A stretch of 64,000 nucleotides of DNA from Incurvaria masculella (GCA_946894095.1 OX335644.1:7793595-7857594), one strand, 5' to 3'. Shown: positions 9,942 through 20,754, counted from the first letter of the stretch. Numbers and translations: made by a program. Notes: generated from the sequence alone by a model not told the origin.

Positions 9942-10385
9942 GTCTGGTCCTACGGATGCCTGAGGTCTTTTGGATCGAGTCCCAGAGTACACAACTATTT
10001 GTATCTTGTTCGAGATAGAAATGTGCATTTATATTGAGGACGCAGATCATGAACTCTATGGTTCGTAACCCATGTTAAACTATAAGCCACCTTCAATTTA
10101 CCAGGTAGTAAAGATAAGCCCACCTATTTGATGCCAATCCATTGGTCTAATGATTCTCTAACGCCCGTTGCCACCACCTCCAGCTACAAAAATCCCCGAG
10201 TTACTTTTCGGTTACACGATACAAATATGCCATCTAACCGAAAGTTACTTATCGGATTTCAGGTAACTGGCGGTATTGAAAACAGGGGTAAGTCGAATTA
10301 AAAAAGTAGTAATAGTTTCAATTGAACCGTGCTCATAGAAATGGAAGATCCTGGCATGGCACCAAATTCCTTCGCTAATACTGTA
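9942..10385 (+). mobile_element. SINE-S interrupted by MITE-F
   Basis: A B-box-like GGATCGAGTCCC lies near 9970, then ATGGTTCGTAACCCATGTTA and TTTACCAGGTAGTAAAGATA reach about 10150. The 3-prime part resumes at about 10300 with CCGTGCTCATAGAAATGGAA, GATCCTGGCATGGCACC and AATTCCTTCGCTAATACTG. The 140 bases between are a separate foldback element. Confidence 0.6.
10152..10292 (-). mobile_element. MITE-F copy 1, foldback inserted in a SINE
   Basis: Runs from AACGCCCGTTGCCACCACCT to AACAGGGGTAAGT. Inner arms ACTTTTCGGTTACA and TAACCGAAAGTTACT are inverted, as are CCAGCTACAAAAATCC and GGATTTCAGGTAACTGG. The same palindrome in opposite orientation lies at 34897-35033. Confidence 0.65.
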
Positions 10386-10752
10386 TATTGGTCCAACATC
10401 ATGAGAGTATGATAATATTAATTATTAATAAGACTTTTTAAATTTAGGCACGCCTAAATTTAAGTGAACGGAAAATTTCCGTTACTGTAACTTCTGAAGC
10501 TGTCATGTATCTTTTAAAAAAAAATACAACTAAGTGTAGTGGAATGGGTTTTACCAAAAATGTCAATAAATGAAAATAAAAACAGCCTTTGGCGCCCAAT
10601 ATTTTTTTTTAACCGGAGATATTAAATCGGTGCGTCAATGCGAGTCCAGTTTCGATGAGGTCTTAACCAATGCTCGTCATTTTCTTTAGTATCGAGCAAA
10701 AGTATGTTAACTAATTAGCAATTCTGATATCGTTATAGCCATCCAAAACTAT
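10386..10752. other. Intergenic with short repeat at 10630-10690
   Basis: GGTGCGTCAATGCGAGTCCA and the following bases resemble GAGTGCGTCAATGCAAGATC at 11547, suggesting an unnamed dispersed repeat. Otherwise AT-rich with no gene. Confidence 0.4.
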
Positions 10753-11040
10753 TGTGTAGGGGCTAGATGACTTGCGCCTTTCATGCGAGAGGTCTGAATT
10801 CTAATCCTCGCCTCGGTCGTGCACCACTTTCTTTCTATTTCTGTGTTGGATGAGTGCATTTCGTTTCATGTTCGGAACCTGTTTCAGGGTTCGGAAACCA
10901 TATACATCTGTAGGTCCCCTATCCCTGCTAGGTCGTTCGGCTAAGCCCGCCCGGGTTGGTACCACCGCTTTGAATAAAACTATGGTTGAAGTGGCAAAAA
11001 AATGTCCGTGTTTTTCATCCAGTTCAGTGCAGCCGTGAAG
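10753..11040 (+). mobile_element. SINE-S, near complete 5-prime part
   Basis: Head with GGGGCTAGATGACTTGCG and a B box (GAATTCTAATCC), then TTTCTGTGTTGGATGAGTGC, CCCGCCCGGGTTGGTACCAC and CATCCAGTTCAGTGCAGCCG. It stops just before the CTCATAAAAGGAAGG block. A small internal duplication (GTTCGGAACC / GTTCGGAAACC) is visible near 10870-10890. Confidence 0.75.
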
Positions 11041-12576
11041 GAATAATTGACCGAGCTAAGCCCGAATCGTATCCGTTTCCGCTTGGGCAAAAATACTTTC
11101 GTATGTCTGTCCTGCTGTCCGGCTGTTCTCCGCTACAGGTCTCAACATTTAACGTTTTATTTTGAGCAGCTTTGATTTGCGAGCAGGTTCGATAAATCAT
11201 ATATTGTTTTTGAAGAGAGTTTAAAAAAAACAAAAATGTAAAAAAAAAACTTTTATTTTGGAACAAGACCAAAAGCGTTTACCTCAGAAAATAAAAAGTT
11301 GAAAAAAAACTGATTTGTTTGCTATTATTTCTGACACAAGAAAATATTCGTTCACCCATCCCTAGACTAAGATCAACCAACTTAGAATAAGCTCTCAAAT
11401 ACGGACATATTGAAAAAAAAAATTTATTGAATTTTAAATAACCTATCTTAACCCGTTTTAACGGGAGCAAGCAATAAAATAATTTCAATCCAAGGTCTGA
11501 GATGAAATGCGATCTAAATGTATCTTCGGTTAGCCGGATAAACTACATCATGAGTGCGTCAATGCAAGATCAGTTATAATGACGTCGCACTAACGAATTC
11601 GCGTCATAGTTGTCGGTGTCGAGAAACGAATCGGGGTCGTAGCTCGCGTGCGTCGGTACCACAGATGTTCTGTGGTCAGGACCGTAGATACATCCACACT
11701 CAGATACAAGGCATTCAGAACTGGTTTCTCGTCGTTAAGTCTGCGTATTTAGAACTGTTTTCCTGTTGTAAAACACCTACTTAACTCTGACGGTTTAGAA
11801 AGAAACTTGATCAACAGGATTTTAGCACCTCTTCGACCAAGATTTGTTGAGGTCATGACCCCATGAGTGGAATACCGAAATCTGCTAAGCGTTATTTGGT
11901 CAGAACCTCATGCAGGAATATTATTCATACTTTTTTGTTGAGATTGCTCTCAAACCTCTTAAGTATTGTGTAAAAAGAGAATTGCAAAAAAAATTGAGCG
12001 GTTTTTTTCTAACAATATATAAAACACATATAGAAAATCATAATATTTTTTTAAAACTGTACTTATACCGTGCTTTAATGAATCAAAATAATATACATAA
12101 AAGTACATATTATGATGTTGGGCATTGATTTAGAATGCCACCTGTGTAGATAACTTCGAATTGAACTAGAAATAAAGTAAACAATTAAGCGTAGACGGAC
12201 GGACATGAAATATCAAACAAATTGATTAAAAAATGGTTTCCTTCAAAATTGAGTCATTTGTTGCCATTCATTAAATCAATTGTAAAATGTAATTTCAATT
12301 TAATTAAATATTGACCGAAGAGAGTAAATGAACTCTATATCTGGTCATTTTATACAGTTTATTCATAAACTTCAATCCATTTCAATCCAAATATTTCTCA
12401 CTGAGTGTATTTCGCGGAATGACTCTTTCAAACATTCGAGTATCTTTTGTTTCTCAGCGCCTCAGAAATGTTTCTTGTTCGCTTGCTTCTCTCGTTCGAG
12501 TGCGTTTTTATATTACTTTAAAAATGTTATATTTATGACGCTCAAGTAAATTAATATAGATGTTCCATTTCCATGA
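11041..12576. other. Intergenic with two low-copy repeat blocks
   Basis: 11547-11640 resembles 10630-10690. 11905-11965 (CAGAACCTCATGC, TTGCTCTCAAACC) resembles 18965-19025. These may be parts of one unrecognised element. Poly-A tracts near 11225-11440 are otherwise featureless; the frames at 11554, 11910 and 12328 show no coding signature. Confidence 0.4.
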
Positions 12577-12748
12577 TGTACCAGCCCGGGCGCGCCAACC
12601 ACCCTACCATCTAATAGGGGTGACGAAATGCACTTATTGAACTCAGAAAAAGAAAGAAACTGGACAGGGTGGGGATTTGAACCAATCATAGGTTCGAATT
12701 CCCGCCCCTCTTACATGCAAGGAAAGTCACTGAGCTACGAGCCGCATA
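12577..12748 (-). mobile_element. SINE-S, reverse strand, internal deletion
   Basis: Reverse-strand copy: ACCAGCCCGGGCGCGCCAAC, CACCCTACCATCTAATAGGG, then directly TGACGAAATGCACTTATTGA, so about 60 bases of the middle are deleted. The head holds a B box (reverse of GGTTCGAATTCCC) and ends at AGCTACGAGCCGC. Confidence 0.75.
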
Positions 12749-13158
12749 AACTACTCGTTCGATGCGGTTAGGTTCAATAATATTGCAGACTCAATAAATT
12801 AATAAACAAAGTTAGTCATCCCCCGACGTAGCTGCACAGAGGCGCGGGTAATCCTGCGGTCATTCGGCGGTTAGCCCGCGGCTGGCTGCTCAAGAAACGA
12901 CACAAGACGATGACGCCGTGAAGAACCCAATGATGACGCGTGAAGGGCTCCGTGCGGCGGAATAATGACGCGGCAGGAGTGTGGCCGGAGGGTGTGAGGG
13001 TACTTACTGCGCCGGTTGTCTCCGACAGATGTTATTTTTTATATTTTCCGTGGTATAAACTTGAAAGCTAGCAAGAATGGTATGCTTCTCGCCCCACAAC
13101 ATCCTAGTTTTCGAATCTAAACCTTTTATTTGGTCATTTTGTGCAGCATAAATATAGT
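12749..13158. other. Intergenic, GC-rich at 12835-12995
   Basis: About 160 bases of higher GC (GGCGGTTAGCCCGCGGCTGG and following), with several GATGACGC repeats, then AT-rich sequence. No gene, tRNA or known repeat recognised. Confidence 0.4.
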
Positions 13159-13200
13159 ACTAGCTGAGGTTTCCGGCTCCGCTCGGGTTGGTTTCAATTT
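13159..13200 (-). mobile_element. HEL end fragment
   Basis: ACTAGCTGAGGTTTCCGGCT CCGCTCGGG is the reverse complement of the 3-prime end of the repeats at 20097 and 33970. Only the end is recognisable. The forward frame at 13188-13415 starts inside it and is not supported as a gene. Confidence 0.5.
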
Positions 13201-14578
13201 GGACCCTTACCCCGACGGAACTAGGTAAAATGAGTTCAGAAACCATCGCGGGCGTGTTATCTGCGTGCTCAAATATCCAAATGTATTTTTGGATGGACAC
13301 ATTTGATATGCTGCAGCGTTACGACAAAGTGGATAGAATAACCCATTCAAATATATGTGTACCAACTTGTATAGTGATCACCGTTAATTTCGGACATTCC
13401 AACATATTTTTATAAAATATTTAGAAGATCTGAACTCAGTATTTGTTGTATTTGTTTTCCGTTTTCCGGTGTGAAATGCCGTACTGGACCTTCTCCCAAC
13501 TTCCAACTTCAAGTTCAACAAATACTATGTACAGCAACGGTGTAAACTTATGAACATATGTGAGTGATATCTGAATTCTAATGACTAAATCTTTTTTTTA
13601 AATACTTTGAAGTCAAACAGCTTTGGTTAATACTACTCATATATAATTAAACTTATTTGTGAAAATATAGAGAAGAAATGAATCGCCTTATTCGAAGTGA
13701 CGTGTAATTTATGTGACACGTGCTTGAGAAATTCTATTGCAAACTTTCTTCGAAGATTTCTCTTTCAATTACATTTGGCAGTTAATCCTTCCAACATCTA
13801 CCTTACAAACGATCTTCTTTTTTTCATAATATAGTGAAGTTAATTATTTTTTATTTTTGGTTTTTGGAAACGCTTTTTAGATATTTTATTTTTCCCTGAG
13901 TAAGTTGTATAAAATGCTGATTATTTGTAGACTTCATTCGTCTTTAAAGCTGATTATCGCAAAAATACATAAAAACCATTTTGATTTTTTTAAAATTGAT
14001 CCCTAAACACAAATATTCACCCTTATTTTTGTGTCTTTATCGGCGTTATTTAACCACCAAAAAAATTAATAATGTTAGTGATAATAAATATCAATTTCGC
14101 AAAGACCGTAAAGGTCTTTGCGAAATTCATTTTTCGGAACTTCAATATAGGTACTAGCTAAATCTTCCTACCAACTCAGGCAATAACTGTTTAATTTAAG
14201 GAAAAGTTATCTTTCCTGGAAAACGCGTTTGTTTCTTATTTGTTTTGTATGAACTTTCCTTATTGAGTGTATCTAGAATTAAAAAGTTATTTAAATTAGT
14301 TAACATATTTTATATATTAGATGGGTATCTAAAATAGTAATACACAGTCATCGGACTAACTCACTATGCCATCTCAATCAATATTTTAACAATTATTTAT
14401 TTTCAATACCCAGCCGAAACATTTTTATTTTGGTTCTTCTTAGACCTCGTATTCCATTTCCACTTAAAGACGAAACCGTCCTTTATTGTTAGCTTAGATT
14501 CATTTTTATTTAGTTCAGTTTTCATTTATCTTTATCAAAATAAATAAATAAAATGGTACAGTCGCCGGCAAAGCTTAC
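13201..14578. other. Intergenic, AT-rich, contains one perfect hairpin
   Basis: No gene or repeat family recognised apart from the hairpin listed separately at 14093-14127. Poly-T and TTATT-type runs dominate 13800-14060. Confidence 0.45.
14093..14127. repeat. Perfect 15-bp inverted repeat, 5-base loop
   Basis: AATTTCGCAAAGACC, loop GTAAA, then GGTCTTTGCGAAATT. The arms match at all 15 positions. The stem is short for a miRNA precursor and the loop is tight, so it could be a transposon end junction, a cruciform or a stem of an unknown RNA. Confidence 0.8.
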
Positions 14579-14794
14579 TTTTTAGGGTTCCGTACTCAAA
14601 GGGTTCCAACTGAACCCTATTACTAAGCCTCCGCTGTCCGTCTGTGACTCATGAACCGTAATAGGTAGGCAGCTGAAATTTTCATACAGTGTGTATTTAT
14701 TTTGCCGTGAAAAAACGTGATTTTTTTGTGTTAAATCTTGTACAATGGTACGGAACCATTCGTGTGCGAGTCCGACTCGCACTTGGCCGGTTTT
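14579..14794 (+). mobile_element. LEP-X repeat copy 3, shortened
   Basis: TTTAGGGTTCCGTACTCAAA at the start and CTCGCACTTGGCCGGTTTT at the end. The GTCC tract is reduced to GTCCGTCTGTG and about 60 bases around the AAAGGGGGG block are deleted, making this the shortest of the six copies. Confidence 0.85.
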
Positions 14795-15721
14795 GTACTC
14801 AAAATATTTCTGCGGACTTTAATAAGTCAAATGGACTAAAGATTTACATTAACGTAAAGTAAGTTTCAAGGGATCTGTAATATTTTATTCTTTAAACTAT
14901 AATAGATTATTTTCATCAAAGACTCAATTCGTGTGAAAGTGAAAAACAAAAAATTGTACACACACATACTACACACAATATTCTACAAAAGGATCGAACG
15001 GAACGGTAAGTACAAACGTTTTTCGAAGCGGTAAAAAGATTCAAATTAAACTCACGGCCCAAGCGAGACAAGAATACGGACTCTTTTAGGCGCTTCGTGA
15101 CATCAAACAGCCTGATGATACCCGAGGGAGCAGGTAAATGAGAAATAATCTCCGATATTCGTCAGGCGAAAATTGTAGCGAATCGCGGAGCTATCGGAGT
15201 GTTATTGTGTAAGTAACGAGGCCCCCGGGAGGGCAGCCAGTAGATTGAAAACCCTCTGTGGACCTTCCCTCCACACCGCCCTAGCCTCTGTTTCCCGCCC
15301 CCACACACAGACGTATAGTTCGATCTCTGAGCAACATTGCATTCATTCTATTGATACCTAAATATAGAGTTGTTATCATTTTCATTAAACATAGTTATTT
15401 AGATAAAATTAAAGTCCATTATTCAAACATTAGCGTCGAGGATTTTGGGTTTTATATATTAACTTGGCTGTTTTACGCACAAGTGTCAAGTCGTTTATGT
15501 TATCTCCACATTAAATTATACCTAGTTCTCATCTTGATACAGGAAAATCGAAACATTAGAAAAGGATTCGAGACTTTCTTCGACAGAATCGAATCAAAGC
15601 CTGTCGACAAACACTACTCGTACACTAGTTAAGGACACTACACCGTTTCTATTCGTGCTTTTACTTGCCACTTTGATGCATCCTTTTGGGTTGCGGACAG
15701 ACAAAAAAAGGGTTGTGTGTC
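14795..15721. other. Intergenic with candidate regulatory island 15000-15330
   Basis: Around 15010-15330 the composition is markedly more GC-rich (GAGGCCCCCGGGAGGGCAGC) and free of recognised repeats. GTAAGT at 15006-15011 after GGAACG is a strong 5-prime splice-site match, so an untranslated exon ending here is conceivable. The forward frame at 15351-15632 has no recognisable domain. Confidence 0.35.
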
Positions 15722-15990
15722 ATGTCAGTCAGCGTGTTTGCGTCCACTGCTCGACATACCCTCTCCAATTTTTCTCCAGTCATCCCGGCCCTCAGCGGTA
15801 CGGAACCACTGCTTTCCGCCGACGCACTTGATGTCGTCGTCCCACCTGGCGGGTGGTCTTCCTACACTGCGTTTTCCTGTGCACGGCCACCAGTTTTGTT
15901 TGCTTTCCGGAAAAAGTGAATCGACATGAAACACGCAACGGCGAATGCAAACGAATGTCGTATGCTCCAAATCTAAAAATAAATGGTGGC
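15722..15990 (-). mobile_element. RTE-type LINE ORF2 C-terminus
   Basis: The reverse frame contains GKRSVGRPPARWDDDIK, CVGGKQWFRTAEGRDDWRK and SSSGRKHAD. GRPP.RW.DDI...A...W...A.DR..WR is the signature of the last residues of RTE-clade ORF2 (endonuclease plus reverse transcriptase protein). Only this tail remains. It is the best preserved of the four RTE tails in the window. Confidence 0.85.
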
Positions 15991-16264
15991 CATTTTCTAA
16001 AAGTTGCAACTGTCTAAAGTTGAAAAAAATGGCCGCCGTAATAAATTAGTTGGAGCTTTTTACATAATAACGAATGGTTCACGTCACACTGCATCTTTTG
16101 TCGTACATGTTGCTGGAGTCGGCTTTGCGTCATGCATCTGAAATTTCTAGACTTGAATCTTCACGTTGGCACTCGAATGAGAGGTCTGTCATAATCAAAT
16201 TGTATCGTGTCATATCTTGGCTACGCCTAGACCCACCAAGTTGGTACTCAAATGATCTAACGTT

Positions 16265-16680
16265 TGCTTCTTAAATTTTTAATTTTTTTCTGTCATGTGC
16301 AAATTGGATTGCAGCATGTTAATGGTTTTGGACCCACCGCGAGCACAGATTTTTAACACCCAAATGTTGGTTAATAATCTATTGTGTCTGACTAATCCCT
16401 ATGCTTAAGGATGCCCGAATTTCGTGGTATGCCTGTATGTCTCGATCATACGGCGCAATCATGTTTTTGTTCACAGTAGCGGAGAGGCGACCATCATGAA
16501 ATTCGTCGCTGAGATGGACACGACCGCGCTTAAATTCTGCAAACCAACCATAAATTGTGGTATCGCATGGTGCTTAATCGCCAAAGGCAGTTTGAAGTTA
16601 AGGAAGGCTCTGCTGAGCCGTCAAATTGACTTTAAATCGTAGATAATCACACTGTGAAAATGTTCAAAATTTAAATCGAT
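16265..16680 (-). pseudogene. Mariner transposase relic (N-terminal half)
   Basis: On the reverse strand the frames read YDLRFKVNLTAQQ-like remnants, then TTIYGWFAEFKRGRVHLSDE, FHDGRLSATVNKN, then YHEIRASLSIGIS and HLGVKNLCSRWV. The order IY.WFAEFKRGRV.LSDEF..GR then H..YHEI.ASL.IG then HLG..K.CSRW is that of the DNA-binding half of mariner transposases. Frameshifts and stops break it, the catalytic DDD half is not found, and no terminal inverted repeats were identified. It is inactive. Confidence 0.8.
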
Positions 16681-16690
16681 GGTGATGTAA

Positions 16691-17139
16691 AACGCAAATT
16701 TTAAAATGACTCCACAATGTCCAATCAAGTGCCAGTTACATGAAATAAACTGAATTATACAGCCAAAGAGTTCCATTTTCAAATATGGTATTTATTTCAT
16801 GAATATGGTTGATGTATATAGCAAGCTCCGAAAACATAGAGTGCCCCTATGTACATGTGTGCAACTGAGGATACACGCACGTAAGTTGAAAACCATAGAC
16901 GTCGCTTCGAGGATCGTTAGTCCTGGCGGGAGGCGGTGGCGTCGCTTTGTTTCGACTGCTGCAGCAATACTGTAGCGGTACAATGATTAATCATCCCATT
17001 GCTTCGCGCCATTATCAGCCGTTAGGGCACGGCTTAGAAGATAATGGGATCGCTAAACATTATTCGATATTTCATGTAAGTATGTACGAGTATTACGTGG
17101 GTAGATTTGTTATGGTTTTTTTTCAAACATTCTGTTGAA
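16691..17139. other. Intergenic, nothing firmly recognised
   Basis: A small imperfect inverted pair lies at 17010-17048 (CCATTATC and GATAATGG) in a locally balanced stretch at 16900-17060. I tested it by eye as a tRNA and found no cloverleaf. No gene. Confidence 0.4.
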
Positions 17140-17266
17140 GGAGAAGGAACAGAGGAACAGGAATCACATGAAAGTATCAATGTAGTCAGCACTGCTCAAA
17201 GCTCTGTCCAACCAACGTCGGAATGGGTTAGACGGTACCATGAAAATCCACAATTTCGTTGCATAT
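17140..17266 (+). other. Exon-like coding fragment, unrecognised
   Basis: After a pyrimidine tract (TTTTTTTTCAAACATTCTGT) and an AG, the frame reads EGEGTEEQESHESINV, VSTAQSSVQPTSEW and VRRYHENPQF before running into T-rich DNA. The composition is protein-like, unlike its neighbours, and the upstream sequence resembles a 3-prime splice site. There is no match to a family I know. It could be a stray exon, a retrocopy piece or chance. Confidence 0.25.
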
Positions 17267-17635
17267 TTTTTTTGCGGATAAACAATATATGGCAATAATA
17301 TATGATATAATAAACAATATTGGCATGGATAAACAATATTGGCACCTATCAGTAAATACGGTAATAATATCCATATACTGCAAAATTACATCTAAACTAT
17401 TGAAAAATTAAGAAATTAAATGACGTGACATAAGGACGTGTGTACGAAACTAAATGAGGAAACAATAATGGTGCCTTGAGACTTGGAACTCTAAAATCGT
17501 AATTTGTATACGAACCGTACTATATGAGTATTCAGTCAAAATCCAAGATCATCCATGTTCTATCGGGTATGCTTTTGATCTCCCTATGATTAGGTGTATA
17601 GGTCCAAAGCGAGTATCCATAATGACGAGGGTTCT
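17267..17635. other. Intergenic with short tandem repeat at 17308-17345
   Basis: ATAAACAATATTGGCA is repeated with a TGG spacer near 17309-17343. The rest is AT-rich and unassigned. Confidence 0.45.
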
Positions 17636-17858
17636 GTAGGCCTGGTTCTAGGAATTCTGTGGTCAAGAATCCCGAATATATCAGTTGAGAAAATTTAAAA
17701 CAGCTTTTATAGCGAAATTTAGGTTTCGGAGCGCGTTATTTCATGGTTTTCCGTCGCCTTGAAAACCTATGCAATATCTATAAAAGCGGTTTTCTCGTCC
17801 GAAATATTAATGATACTCGTACCTGATCACATAATTCCAAGAATTCCGCTTGTAGGCC
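17636..17858. mobile_element. MITE-E copy 1
   Basis: GTAGGCCTGGTTCTAGGAAT and TCTGTGGTCA at the left are mirrored by TGATCACATAATTCCAAGAA and TTCCGCTTGTAGGCCC at the right. The interior holds two arms around TTTTATAGCG and ATAAAAGCGGTTTTCTCG. The same layout is seen at 30206-30416. It is non-coding. Confidence 0.6.
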
Positions 17859-17919
17859 CGAATTGTAGTTATATATAACACGAAACATGGTTGAGTTAAA
17901 ATGACACCAGAGCCGGTAG

Positions 17920-18242
17920 TCTCTCACCTAAATTGGGGTTTACGTAACTTCGAAGTTCCGTAAAAACGTCAAACTCCATACAAGTTTTTACTAGATATTC
18001 TGTGGTTTTACTTCTTCAAGCTGTAAAAGTCAAACTCGGACTTCCGATTTGTATGAAAACGCGGAGTCGACTTAAACGGCGACGTCGACGTATTTACGGC
18101 AACGTTGAGTAAGCTGTCAAATCAAACTCGGACTCGCAAATGGTAGTTCGCTTAACGCCCACTGCGCGCGCTCTTCAATTTCTCCATACTTTTGAAAACG
18201 CCAGTCGATCGGTTTGCGGTAAACGCCAACTTAGGTGAGAAC
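17920..18242. mobile_element. MITE-H with 22-25 bp terminal inverted repeats
   Basis: Left end CTCTCACCTAAATTGGGGTT and right end AACGCCAACTTAGGTGAGA are inverted with two or three mismatches. The interior has repeated TCAAACTC and GGACTT/GGACTC motifs and no coding frame. It is a single copy here, so the bounds rest on the inverted ends alone. Confidence 0.65.
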
Positions 18243-20096
18243 TCAGACTGACCACTCAGAAGCCTAACTGCGCGCGTTATGTTTGGGTTTTCTTAAAAAC
18301 CGCATGTTTCGCGCGAAATGGTATTCTACTAGCGCAGTTTGCAAAACGCATGCGCAAACTCGTAACGCGCGCTCATGTTCTCGTGAGCCGTGTGTTTTGC
18401 CGAATACTTGCGGTTTTGAGAATTCTATTTGTCAAATTCGGAGCATCGCATCGCCGAACTTCGAATATCACTTTTCTACATTACGTTGGCATATCGCTGT
18501 CTCTTTCTTTTCGTATGTCATATTTGAGTGAGAAAATAACTGTCAAAATCGTGACAGGTTATTTTACCCCGTAGGCGGCGCGCAAGACAAATCACTCCAT
18601 AGACAATAACAAAACGCGTGTGTGAATTAGCTGAATACCGATTTTTGGAAACCGCACTCGAAACTTAGCGTGTTATGTTTGACGGAAACATAACTTATAC
18701 GGAATGGTTTGAAATTGGACAAATAACAGAATCGGGCTTCTGGCCGGGAGCTCGATCCTTAGTCCGTTGCCTCGTGCAGAGCCCCGCTGTCGTCAGCCAG
18801 TAAAGAATAGCACCACCATTAACGTTACACTTGTCTTTGCGTTTTAAAATTTCCAAATTCTCCTTTTGTTTTCGAAATTTCCGATATTATTTTGTTAATA
18901 GTCATCTAAGGCAGGTGGCATGCGAATTCGCCCGTGTTGTAACCATTATTTGGTTCTAGGTGTTGTCCAGAATCTGTATTATGAATGTTAGTCATACTTT
19001 ATTCTTGAGGTTGCTCTCAAACCATTATATTACTATATTACTATACATTTTATTTAACGGGTTAATGTTGTGTAGATATTTGTAGCTTTCAAAATAAAAA
19101 CAATATTTGTGTTTTGATTCCCGGCAAAGTTTCTTGTCGTACTTGACGAACCGTCTTTACGAATCTATTAGTGTGTGTACACCTAATAAAGGAAAACAAA
19201 CAAATAAACAAAGGCGAAGAAGGGTCCTCCGGAATCAAATGCAAAATGCAAGATGGTCTAAATGGCACACAATTATTATTTTCCTTCATGAAAATGAAGC
19301 GAAACGGAAGATTTACTTAACAATGAACTATAAAAACATTCATTATCATTTCCAAGCTACGGTTAGTTGGCTGAGTGGCACCAGCCGCGACAGTTTATTA
19401 ATATCTCGACGACGTCGCAAGATGGCGCTAACTTTTAAAAGCTTATTACAACAACGAAATAACGTCGCCAACTTATAAACCTTTACCTGGTGCCGGCTTT
19501 ACTAAGGGAATTGCAATGTCGCAATGGAATAGTGTCTAGACGACAGAACTGCCTGGAGATTCCAGTATCATTTTAAAATATTTCAATTTGGTGAGAACCG
19601 CCAATCGATGCTAATAGTTACTACGACATAAGAAACCTCAAGAAAATGTTAACAAAAAATCGGTTTACAATTGACGGATAAATCAGTGAACGGACAAAGT
19701 CGGACATAGGACATTTTTATAACTTAAAAATGAAAACACACACCTTATAGGGCACAACTTGTAGGTAAACTTTGTGAAGACAGTTGTAGACTCTTAGAAT
19801 AAGCTGTCGGAGGAGGTCATACATGCTGGAACGATAAATGGATTTAAAAACCGATTAGTCAAACACTTTAAGGAAAAAAAATATTTATTAATAATTAAAT
19901 AATTAATTAAAATATAAACTCGGGCGGCCCGAAAAAAAAATCTCGCATCATCTTGGAGCTGCTAGTGATAAATAATTTACATTATATAATGCAAAACGTT
20001 GTAATCGTTAATAAAAAAAAAATCTGACTAATAAAGTATATTACTTAAGAGGTTTTCTTTCTAGCCTTTTATTGTTCTAAATTCTTTCTATACATA
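18243..20096. other. Intergenic; unnamed repeat near 18950-19025
   Basis: 18965-19025 resembles 11905-11965. GCGCGTTATGTTTGGG at 18273 and AGCGTGTTATGTTTGACG at 18668 look like a direct pair bounding an unknown element. The forward frame at 19107-19478 (123 codons) is rich in Arg, Lys and Asn, lacks a domain, and I do not support it as a gene. Confidence 0.4.
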
Positions 20097-20346
20097 TATA
20101 CCATATATAATATCACATTTTAAATGCGAACGTAACTACTCTGTCTGTTGCGTTTTAACGCCTAGATCGCTGAACCAATTTTAATGAATTTCGGTATAGA
20201 GATAATCTTGACCTGGAAAATGATATAGATTAGGTTAGGTTAGGTTAAATTTATATGGGGAACTTATATACTATCCAGGAAATAATTCAGCCCGATATCA
20301 GTCCAAAACGACATTGACCCGAGCGGAGCCGGGTACCTTAGCTAGT
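20097..20346 (+). mobile_element. HEL repeat copy 1
   Basis: Contains GCGAACGTAACTACTCTGTC, AACGCCTAGATCGCTGAACC and ends CGAGCGGAGCCGGGTACC then TTAGCTAGT. It carries TTAGGTTAGGTTAGG at 20229, a short match to the insect telomere unit. The same order of blocks is at 33970 and, reversed, at 21165. The CTAG-type end and lack of inverted termini suggest a Helitron-like non-autonomous repeat. Confidence 0.6.
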
Positions 20347-20754
20347 AAATAAATAAAATGTAATATTATCGAAGACTCACGCATAAGGTTTTGTTTTTTT
20401 TTTCAATCCAAAAAAGGCTTGATTAGCAATTCCTTCATTATATCACAAAGGAATCACCGAAGCCTCAGTAAATGATGTGCAAAAGGCTACTTATCCACCA
20501 AAGACATTTCCGCCTCGTTCTGACGTCTATTGCTGCAGGGACGTACTTGCAATTATTGTGCCAATTAACATGGCTTAAGATCGGCGAACTGTGGGACTAC
20601 AAACACAGCTGCTTCTTCTTCAGTAGAAAGTACGATCGGCAGAGACGTCACAAATTGTTACTGCTTACTCAAGCATGAAACATAAAAAGTAACATAATGT
20701 TATTTGATTCAGTGCTATGTGTTACAACAATGGTAAACTAATAGAAGAAGTATA
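20347..20754. other. Intergenic, nothing recognised
   Basis: AT-rich with a T10 run near 20395. The forward frame at 20472-20678 has no domain, signal peptide or membrane segment that would support it. Confidence 0.45.

Noticed and set aside
17010..17048. Possible tRNA or structured RNA
   Set aside because: One short stem only; no acceptor, D and T arms could be laid out.
19107..19478. 123-codon forward frame
   Set aside because: No domain, signal or splice context. The Arg/Lys/Asn-rich translation follows A-rich DNA, and a shorter opposed frame overlaps its start.
20229..20243. Telomeric (TTAGG)n array
   Set aside because: Only three units inside a HEL repeat; too short for a telomere or a telomere-fusion site.
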